DNA of 64,000 nt, from contig MNCI01003938.1 in the NCBI GenBank assembly GCA_015680685.1, positions 592,062 to 656,061 on the forward strand, in the 5' to 3' direction. Positions 56,497 to 64,000 of this stretch are shown piece by piece; the first letter of the stretch is position 1; every line of letters starts with the position of its first letter. The notes beneath the pieces are model-generated. The model did not search any database. It saw nothing but the letters and a program-made list of their open reading frames with translations, and was not told where the DNA came from. A program made the position numbers and the translations under genes. The stretch comes from Gnetum montanum. Taxonomy: Eukaryota > Streptophyta > Gnetopsida > Gnetales > Gnetaceae.

Positions 56497-59400
56497 TTAC
56501 ATCATGGAACCAAGTCCCATCCGAGTGACATGATCCTTGAATGACCGTGGTGGCATTCCTTTGGTCAAAGGATCAGCTAGCATTAATTCAGTGCTGATAT
56601 GATCTATGACCACTTTATTTTCTTTAATGCGATCCCTTATGGCTAAGTACTTTATGTCGACGTGTTTATTTCGACTGCCACTCTTATTATTCTTAGCCAT
56701 AAAGACAGCAGCTGAATTGTCATAAAATATCTGTAATGGCCTAGATATTGAATCCAGAATTCTAAGCCTTGATATGAAACTCTTTAACCATACACCATGT
56801 GAAGTAGCCTCAAAACAAGAAACGAACTCTGCCTCCATTGTGGAAATAGCAACCAAGGTTTGCTTTCCACTCCTCCAGGAGATGGCTCCTCCAGCTAGCA
56901 TAAAAACATAACCTGATGTTGATTTCCTGGAATCAACGCAGCCAGCAAAGTCTGAATCGGAGTAGCCAATCACCTCCAAATGGTCAGTTCGTCGATACAT
57001 AAGCATGTAATCCTTTGTACCTTGAAGGTACCTCATGACTTTCTTTGCAGCCTTCCAGTGGTCGATACCTGGATTACTCTGATATCGGCCCAACATCCCC
57101 ACAGCAAATGCAATGTCAGGTCGTGTGCAGACCTGAGCATACATAAGGCTTCCAACAGCTGAAGCATATGGAATGTTGCTCATGTGACTTTTCTCTAAAT
57201 CATTCATAGGGCACTGGTTCAAATTGAACCTGTCACCCTTTACAATGGGTGCAATACTTGGTGAACAATCTTTCATCCGAAACCTCTCTAGAACTTTATT
57301 AATATAGGTTTCCTGCGATAGACCCAGAATATATCTAGATCTATCCCTATGGATCTTAATGCCAAGGACATAAGATGCCTCACCCATATCCTGCATGTCA
57401 AAATTCTTAGAGAGAAATTGTTTCACCGCATATAAAAATCCATGATCATTGGTTGCAAGAAGGATATCATCCACATAGAGGACAAGAAAACAGATTTTAC
57501 TCCCACTGACCTTCTGGTATATGCATTGATCCATGATGTTTTCTTCAAAGCCAAATGAAGTGATGACATCATGGAATTTCAAATACCACTGACGGGAGGC
57601 CTGTTTCAAGCCATATATAGACTTCTTAAGCTTGCATACCAATTGCTCACCATCATTAGAGGAGAATCCTTCAGGTTGTTTCATATAAACCTCTTCCTCT
57701 AGATCACCATTAAGGAATGCTGTTTTCACATCCATTTGATGTAGTTCAAAATCAAAGTGAGCTACCAATGCCATGATCACACGAAGGGAGTCCTTCTTAG
57801 ATACAGGAGAAAAGGTCTCCATGTAATCTATTCCCTCCTGCTGAGTGAACCCTTTGGCAACAAGTCTAGCCTTATATCTTTCAATGTTGCCCAAGGAGTC
57901 TCTTTTAGTCTTGAAGACCCATTTGGATCCTATGGCTTTAACACCATTGGGCAACTTGACAAGATCCCAGACTCCATTAGTGGACATAGAGTTCATCTCA
58001 TCTTTCATGGCATCATACCATAAGTCAGATTCCTTACAACTCATGGCTTGTGAAAACGTGTCAGGATCATTTTCGGCTCCTATGTTGTAGTCAGATTCCT
58101 GTAGATACACTATATAGTCACTAGGAATCGCTGATCGCTTTATTCTAGTAGATCGTCTTAATGTTGGTTCATCAGGCTCCTGAGGGGCAAGATGATCAAC
58201 GGGCTGTTCAACAGGAACTGGTATCTGTTGTTCAGCTGGATCTACTATGTCTTGACCAGCAGTTTGTGGAACTTCAACGACTGGTGGATGTACATCACGT
58301 ATTTGTACTGTAGGCGTGTTGTGTACAACAATCAATCGAGTACTTGAAGTAGAGGGTTGAGCATCCGCATGATCAGTCGCTGGAATTTCGTTCCAGGAAT
58401 GATGACTCCCACTAATCAAGTCATTCTCAAGAAATTTAGCATTCCTTGATTCCACAAACCTAGTAGTATGTGATGGACAATAAAATCTGTATCCCTTAGA
58501 CCGTTCGGCATATCCAACGAAATACCCACTTATGGTCCTAGGGTCTAGCTTCTTCTCTTGTGGATTATAGACTCTTACCTCAGACGGGCATCCCCAAATG
58601 CGTATATGTCGCAAACTCGGTTTCCAACCTTTCCACAATTCAAATGGTGTCTTAGAGACAGCCTTGGTTGGAACTCGGTTTAATATATACACTGCCGTCT
58701 TAAGGGCTTCATTCCACAAAGACTTAGGAAGCTTGGAGCTGCTAAGCATACTCCGCACCATGTCCAATAATGTTCGGTTTCTTCTTTCTGCCACACCATT
58801 TTGGTCCGGAGAACCAGGCATAGTGTATTGGGCAACAATCCCATGCTCTTGAAGAAACTTAGCAAAGGGACCAGGTGCTTGTCCATCATCAGTGTATCTA
58901 CCATAGTATTCACCACCTCTATCAGACCTCACTATCTTTATTTGCTTACCGCATTGTTTCTCTACTTCAGCCTTAAATACCTTAAAGGCATCTAAAGCTT
59001 CATTTTTGTGATGAAGCAAGTAGAGATACATGTATCGTGAGTAGTCATCAATAAAGGTAATGAAATACCGTTGATCATATGCATCCATATCTGGACTACA
59101 AATATCCGTATGTATGATTTCTAATATGGCAGAACTCCTCTTGGCACCTTTCTTTGACACATTGGTCTGCTTTCCCTTTATGCAGTTTACACAAGTGTCA
59201 AAGTCAGTAAAATCAAGAGTACTAAGTACTCCATCAGTTACCAAGCGCTTGATTCTCTCAATGGAGATATGGCCTAATCTACGATGCCATAACATAGAGG
59301 ATTCCTCATTCATAACACATCGCTTAATGCCAGCATGAACATGCATAGAAGTGTAAGAAGTGTCGTTTTGTAAATTAAGTTGAAAAAGACCATCTGTTAA

Positions 59401-60558
59401 TGTACCATTTCCAACTATTTCAGATCTATAAGATAAACTGAACATAGTATCTGAAAAGTTAAAGGAAAATCCCAATGATACAAGCCTTGATACAGAAATT
59501 AAATTCCTTGAAAAACAAGGAATGTAAAATGTCCTTTCCAAATCCAAAACAAAACCACTACTTAAAACTAATTTGCATGTGCCAATCGCTTTCACATGTG
59601 AGCGCATCTTGTTGCCCGAATAGATGCATGACTCACTTCCTACTGGCTTCCTTAGGTTTGCTAATCCCTGCAAGGAATTAGTAACATGGATTGTAGAACC
59701 GGAGTCAATCCACCATGTGTTATGACTAACATCAACCATATTAGATTCAAAACAAACAAATGAGGATTGAGTACCTTTCTTTTCAAGCCATCTCTGATGT
59801 TTAAGGCAATCTTTCTTTATGTGCCCTTTCTTTTTACAGAAAAAGCATCTAGATTCCTTCTTAATATCAGGTTGTGGAGCGATTTTTCCCTTCCCTTTAG
59901 CGTTGAATTGTTTTGTATTCTTTCCTTGCATGGCCAGATGCACACTATCCTTCGCTTCCATGGCAAGTCTACCCTCTTCTTGTACACACATGGTGATCAA
60001 TTCATTAATTGACCATTTGTCCTTATGTGTGTTGTAAGAAATCTTAAAGGGTCCATACTGCGGTGGGAGCGTGTTTAGGATGTAGTGCACAAGGAAAGAT
60101 TCAGACATCTCAACCTCAAGTGTTTTTAGTTGAGCCGCTATGTCCCTCATGTGCATGATGTGCTCACGCACACCACCAATTCTAGTGAGCTTCATGGATG
60201 AGAACTTCATTATCAAGGTGCTGGCCAACGCTTTGTCTGATGTTTCAAATTGTTCATCAATAGCTTTTAACAAAGCGCGCACATTGTTATACTGTTCCAA
60301 TGATCCACGTATACCAGCCGAGATCTTGGTTTTTATGAACATTACGCAGAGACGATTAGATCGCTCCCATTTATCATAAAGACCAATATCATCTGGATGG
60401 CTGGTTGCATTAACCGCAGGTGGTTCATCCTTACGGATAGCATAATCAATGTCCATCCATCCTAAATGAAGGAGAATTCTCTCCTTCCACACCTTGTAAT
60501 TATCACCCATCAATTCAGGAATGTCACATTTAAAGTCAGAGTAATTTACAGGTTGCAT
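56497..60558 (-). CDS. gag-pol: Copia gag-pol polyprotein, 1353 aa, intact
   Basis: A single frame starting MQPVNYSDFKCDIPELMGDN. Gag covers residues 1 to about 250 with a CCHC knuckle CFFCKKKGHIKKDC (about 234-247). Protease WWIDSGSTIHV is near 285. Integrase follows: zinc region WHRRLGHIS...CVNC near 423-455, Asp in IHTDICSPD, Asp in VRSDRGGEYYG and Glu in QNGVAERRNRTL. Reverse transcriptase shows WVFKTKRDSLGNIERYKARL and YVDDILL near 1025. RNase H shows YSDSDFAGCVDSRKSTSGY near 1200 and STMEAEF, and the C-terminus ends ADPLTKGMP...GLGSMM. Integrase before reverse transcriptase defines Ty1/Copia. All catalytic residues I can check are present, so it may still be competent. The start is the first ATG of the frame. 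It is translated as one polyprotein and processed by its protease. Confidence 0.97.
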   Translation of the reverse strand: MQPVNYSDFKCDIPELMGDNYKVWKERILLHLGWMDIDYAIRKDEPPAVNATSHPDDIGLYDKWERSNRLCVMFIKTKISAGIRGSLEQYNNVRALLKAIDEQFETSDKALASTLIMKFSSMKLTRIGGVREHIMHMRDIAAQLKTLEVEMSESFLVHYILNTLPPQYGPFKISYNTHKDKWSINELITMCVQEEGRLAMEAKDSVHLAMQGKNTKQFNAKGKGKIAPQPDIKKESRCFFCKKKGHIKKDCLKHQRWLEKKGTQSSFVCFESNMVDVSHNTWWIDSGSTIHVTNSLQGLANLRKPVGSESCIYSGNKMRSHVKAIGTCKLVLSSGFVLDLERTFYIPCFSRNLISVSRLVSLGFSFNFSDTMFSLSYRSEIVGNGTLTDGLFQLNLQNDTSYTSMHVHAGIKRCVMNEESSMLWHRRLGHISIERIKRLVTDGVLSTLDFTDFDTCVNCIKGKQTNVSKKGAKRSSAILEIIHTDICSPDMDAYDQRYFITFIDDYSRYMYLYLLHHKNEALDAFKVFKAEVEKQCGKQIKIVRSDRGGEYYGRYTDDGQAPGPFAKFLQEHGIVAQYTMPGSPDQNGVAERRNRTLLDMVRSMLSSSKLPKSLWNEALKTAVYILNRVPTKAVSKTPFELWKGWKPSLRHIRIWGCPSEVRVYNPQEKKLDPRTISGYFVGYAERSKGYRFYCPSHTTRFVESRNAKFLENDLISGSHHSWNEIPATDHADAQPSTSSTRLIVVHNTPTVQIRDVHPPVVEVPQTAGQDIVDPAEQQIPVPVEQPVDHLAPQEPDEPTLRRSTRIKRSAIPSDYIVYLQESDYNIGAENDPDTFSQAMSCKESDLWYDAMKDEMNSMSTNGVWDLVKLPNGVKAIGSKWVFKTKRDSLGNIERYKARLVAKGFTQQEGIDYMETFSPVSKKDSLRVIMALVAHFDFELHQMDVKTAFLNGDLEEEVYMKQPEGFSSNDGEQLVCKLKKSIYGLKQASRQWYLKFHDVITSFGFEENIMDQCIYQKVSGSKICFLVLYVDDILLATNDHGFLYAVKQFLSKNFDMQDMGEASYVLGIKIHRDRSRYILGLSQETYINKVLERFRMKDCSPSIAPIVKGDRFNLNQCPMNDLEKSHMSNIPYASAVGSLMYAQVCTRPDIAFAVGMLGRYQSNPGIDHWKAAKKVMRYLQGTKDYMLMYRRTDHLEVIGYSDSDFAGCVDSRKSTSGYVFMLAGGAISWRSGKQTLVAISTMEAEFVSCFEATSHGVWLKSFISRLRILDSISRPLQIFYDNSAAVFMAKNNKSGSRNKHVDIKYLAIRDRIKENKVVIDHISTELMLADPLTKGMPPRSFKDHVTRMGLGSMM

Positions 60559-62081
60559 AGCTGCAAAATAAACATGCTTATGTCACTAAATTTTAGGCTA
60601 TAAACTGTAGGACATGTGTACCAATGTAAACATGCAAAAATATGAATCACATGACATAAAATTGCCTGTGGGCTAAATTTTAATTCAAACAGACTCATAT
60701 ATCCTTATGATGAAGCTATTAAACTATATTCCTTTTCTTAATCCCTGTGGGCAAATTAAGAAAAATAATTCAATACTTCACCCTGATTAATCACTGTAAA
60801 TATAATGGAAATTCATGTGGGACAAAATCTATCATATGACAGATGATTAATCACAATACTATATATGTGATGAAATACCTTAGGGCACATTTACCAATGT
60901 AAAACATGCAAGATATGAATCAAATGACATAAAATTGCCTGTGGGCTAAATTTTAATTCAAATAGATCCATATATCCTTATGAGGAAACTATTGAATTAT
61001 ATGCCTTTTCTTAATCCCTGTGGGCAAATTAAGAAAAATAATTCAACATTTCATCCTGATTGACCACATTAAATATAATAGAAATTCCTGTGGGATAAAG
61101 TCTATTATATTACATGTGATTAATCACAATTACTTATGTGATCCAAAACTCTTAATTTATAATTTTGTATAATCAAAGATGCTGTGGCCACTCTATGACT
61201 ATACAAATTATAAGGATCACTAGTAAATGATGCAAAAATTTTCTTTCTTGTTATACATACGATTACATTATGCATCAAAATCAATATTGACAAAATGCAA
61301 TTAAATTCTAAGCAAGCATGAAAAAACCTACAATCATTTCTTGCTTGAAAAACACCAAAACATGAGTCCATAATTGCCATTTTTCAAAACAACAATGGAA
61401 TATATATCTATATATATATTTTCTTCCACATGAATCATTTAAATCAATGCATCCTTATTTCGAAAAATGGTAGTATTAAAAACTGCCATTCCAAATGCCA
61501 AAATTACTCACCCATGTGAGCAAATTAAATATTTCAAAGGCCATCAGTTTAAATTCAAATGTCCAAAATTGCAGTAAAATTCCTTTTTCATGTCAAAGGA
61601 TATTTCAAAATACCAAGGCATCACTTATCGGTATGTTCAAAATTATGGCAAGCAAAATCGCAGCAGAAATACAAAGGTTCTGTTAAATTTTGACAGTCGC
61701 TTACAGAAATAGCAACAGCAATATTCAATCCTTTACTCTTCCTACAGCACCCATTGCCTCAATCGGATAGACTGCCCGAGATAGCACCATTCTCTCAGGG
61801 TAGCAGATCCATGGCCAGAAGAAAACATAAGGCCAGCATGAAAAATCAAGGATCCAAACGCTGAAGCACTCATTCTAATTGGGCTAAAGGGGCACCATAA
61901 ATCGAGGTTCCAGATCTCACTAGATCTACTAACATCATAAAAATATGCAGACAAAAATTGTAGAAACCCCGAAATGCATAGACAAAAATCGCAGAAATTT
62001 GCAGACAGAAACAATGCAGCAAAACCCAGAAAACCAAAACTAAGCATCAAGGCAGAGATCCAACCTGGCTCCGATACCAAA
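60559..62081 (-). other. Copia 5' leader with a tandem duplication
   Basis: 1.52 kb separate the primer site from the gag-pol ATG, long for a Copia element. A unit of about 273 bp is duplicated (about 60606-60878 and 60879-61150) with repeated CTGTGGGCAAATT and CTGTGGGCTAAATT motifs. 61180-62060 has no recognised feature except a TA run near 61400. Confidence 0.75.
62063..62081 (-). other. Copia primer-binding site
   Basis: Minus strand TTTGGTATCGGAGCCAGGT begins next to the 5' LTR. TGGTATCGGAGC is close to the initiator-methionine tRNA primer site TGGTATCAGAGC of plant Copia elements. Confidence 0.85.
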
Positions 62082-62591
62082 TGTAAGAAATCTTACGTGC
62101 ATCAAAAACCGGATTGCACAAGCGGAAGCATGTAAAAACAGATCTCTTAATCTACAAATGTGCATGAAACAAAAATGCACAAATCAATTTTGAAAAACAG
62201 ATCGAACTAACCTCCAGCCATTGATGCCATTGATGCCTGAATGTTCCGGATCTTCTTTCACACGGGCGCTCTGCGGTGATGGTGTATGCAGACTGTAAGC
62301 GACTGTGAAAGGGACCTGAACTGCTACACTGCAATTGATTCCCCGTGCCTTGTTCTCCCATCAAGAACCCAAAAGGCCTCGGAATCAGTTACCATTTATT
62401 AGAAAAATATGAGACCATTACAAGATAACAATGAATAGATTTCAACAGATGGATTGCAACGAGTTGTCACCATATGTTGCAATCGATGACAATCGTTTCC
62501 ACACGTTGCTTGCCAAGGATAGCAACGTAAGCTGTCAATGGATAGCAACGAAAACTGTCATGTTGCTGTCCAAAGCTATCACATTGTTACA
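62082..62591 (-). repeat. Copia 5' LTR
   Basis: The inner edge abuts the primer site and the outer edge abuts GTTTA. The promoter should lie in U3 at the right end, reading left. Confidence 0.96.
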
Positions 62592-62603
62592 GTTTAAACC
62601 ATG

Positions 62604-63266
62604 TGGTGATATCACCATCATAGTAATTACAAATTTGTACCTAATTGATAGCTTATGTTAATCATGGGTTGGTTAAAACTTAACTAATTATCACGTCTTT
62701 TCTTAAACACCACAATAGTTATACTATATCTATAAATATTTTTGGACATTCATGTGTAAGTATCATGAATAGTGTGTGAAATAAACAAGAAGTATCTGAC
62801 TCATATCTCAAATAATATTTTCCACTATCCTAAACATGTATAATGCACTAAAAATCATACCATGGTGCCTACTACAATGTTGTCAAAACATGATATGAGG
62901 ACATAAACCTACCTCTTTGATAAACATAGTATCCTCAAGGTGTCTAGGAGTCATAGAAGTTGTGTGTTTATGTTTTAATGTCTTTTTTGAATTGTTGTGT
63001 TTTTCTTGTTTTGGGCAAGCAATTACAAGCTTGCTACAAGTTATATGGTGATATCACCATCACAATGATGTTTAATATTTGTACTTAATTGATAGCCTCT
63101 ATAAATAATGGGTTCATTAAAACTTAACTAATTGTTGTCTTTTCTTAAACATCATGATAGTTATACTATATCTATAAATATTTTTGGATAGTCATGTGTA
63201 AGTATCATGACCAGTGTGTAAAATAAACAAGAGGTATTTGACTCATCTCAAATAATATTTTCTACA
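62604..63266. repeat. Direct repeat of about 222 bp, each copy starting with a 14-bp palindrome
   Basis: Copies at 62604-62826 and 63046-63266 are offset by 442 bp. Both begin with the perfect palindrome TGGTGATATCACCA (62604-62617 and 63046-63059) and share TTATACTATATCTATAAATA and AGTATCATGA. About 220 bp of unrelated AT-rich sequence lies between. Possibly a short LTR-like (TRIM) pair or a simple duplication. Confidence 0.8.
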
Positions 63267-64000
63267 GGGGGTTTCAAAATTAGACTTTATCTAAATCTTA
63301 ACATTTTCTAGAAAAATTATGTCTTTAAGTTAGATATTATTTTTCCATATGAAATTAGAACTAAAATTTTTTCTTACATCCACTAAGATTCCATGGCTCT
63401 TTAGAATTCCATTTACAATTTTAAAAAAATTTATAACTTAGTGGTGCCCAATGGAATCAAAACTTATGACCTAGAGTTACTAAGCTAAAACTTTGATGAC
63501 TAAGTTAATGCTTCATTGTTACACTAAAGAAGATTAAGAAGAAACTTTATAAGCACAAAAAGCTTTCAATGGTTGGAAAGTTATTATTTGTCAACATGTC
63601 ATCCCAAGTATTTCTTTGCGATAGTCTCCATTGAAAGGGCTTTTGTTTTGTTGCCTAGTATATTTACAATTATCATAAAGACAATGGTATCTTAGGCTTA
63701 GTCAATTATTATAAGCAATGTATTATTTTATGTGCCAAGTGGATGGTAAAGTTCTTAACTAGTATAGAACCTTGGAATCTTCTTTAACATAAGCACATCC
63801 AAATGGGTAAGCCTAAAGGTAATGATTATTGGAAAGATAATTATTTTTTAAATTGAGTTCTTTTTCCTAAAGGTATAACTATCTTAGGTTCATTGCTATA
63901 AAAAAAATTTGAAAGGCTTGGAGTTTTATGACTGATTCTTAAAACTTTAACAATTTTACCATGTATGTCTCAATGCTTTATAAGTTATCTCCTTGGTGTC
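63267..64000. other. AT-rich right end of the window, with a SINE head at 63438-63520
   Basis: On the minus strand near 63515-63440 a decayed A-box (ATTAACTTAGT) and B-box (AGTTTTGATTCCATTGG) match the SINE heads near 35.6-36.5 kb. No gene recognised in the remainder. Confidence 0.45.

Larger units (their letters stand above)
55700..62591 (-). mobile_element. Complete, young Ty1/Copia retrotransposon, 6.9 kb
   Basis: Two 510-bp LTRs (55700-56209 and 62082-62591), both TGTAAGAAATC...TTGTTACA, are flanked by the perfect target duplication GTTTA (55695-55699 and 62592-62596). On the minus strand: primer site, a 1.5-kb leader, one gag-pol frame of 1353 codons without stops, then a polypurine tract. 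About 12 differences in 510 bp between LTRs (about 2.4 percent) and an intact frame mean a recent insertion. It is inserted just right of duplication unit 2. Confidence 0.97.

Overview
This window looks like nuclear DNA of a seed plant with a large, repeat-rich genome. It is AT-rich and dominated by old, nested LTR retrotransposons. It also holds a LINE remnant, tRNA-derived SINE heads, a PIF/Harbinger DNA transposon, and two intron-containing pentatricopeptide-repeat (PPR) genes. The number of old elements and solo LTRs would suit a gymnosperm, but nothing here identifies the species.

Layout. (1) About 1-11.0 kb is a Ty3/Gypsy-type element on the minus strand, called G0, open at the left window edge. 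It has one LTR (from 9220), a primer-binding-site candidate and a decayed gag-protease frame (8960-5205), but no reverse transcriptase or integrase. Convergent to gag-protease lies a six-exon gene on the plus strand (1766-4568) for a protein of about 800 residues of the plant 'transposon protein' type. (2) 11.0-13.06 kb is AT-rich with a LINE 3'-end remnant. (3) 13.06-35.46 kb is a nest of one gypsy family, all members on the minus strand with LTRs of the form TGATRA...TYATCA. A complete old element, E2 (19868-30618, target duplication ATAGT), sits inside the protease gene of an older relative, E3 (gag side up to 35460, 3' side about 17.5-19.9 kb). A truncated relative, E1, occupies 13064-14757. 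A second, degenerate plant-transposon-protein gene lies at 14.8-17.0 kb. Solo LTRs D and F are nested inside E2 and E3. (4) 35.46-36.9 kb is AT-rich with several tRNA-like SINE heads. (5) 36.98-43.75 kb carries the two host genes, convergent: a P-class PPR protein (two exons, 611 aa, plus strand) and a PLS-type PPR protein (two exons, 460 aa, minus strand). (6) From 43.7 kb a unit of about 2.3 kb, starting in the PLS-PPR 5' leader, is tandemly duplicated. Unit 1 is interrupted by solo LTR G. Unit 2 is interrupted by a PIF/Harbinger element (transposase on plus near 48-48.9 kb, trihelix/Myb-like ORF on minus near 52.3-52.9 kb, an unidentified coding-like segment between). (7) 55700-62591 is a complete Ty1/Copia element with 510-bp LTRs, a perfect GTTTA target duplication and an intact 1353-codon gag-pol. 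It is clearly the youngest insertion. (8) The last 1.4 kb holds a direct repeat built around a 14-bp palindrome.

Only the two PPR genes look like functional host genes; they would encode organelle RNA-binding proteins. Apart from the Copia element, every element is inactivated, mostly by changes that look like C-to-T decay of methylated cytosines. The feature most worth following is the intron-bearing antisense gene of G0. Introns on the strand opposite to the genomic RNA would survive reverse transcription, so the arrangement could be a stable way for a retrotransposon to carry a spliced gene.
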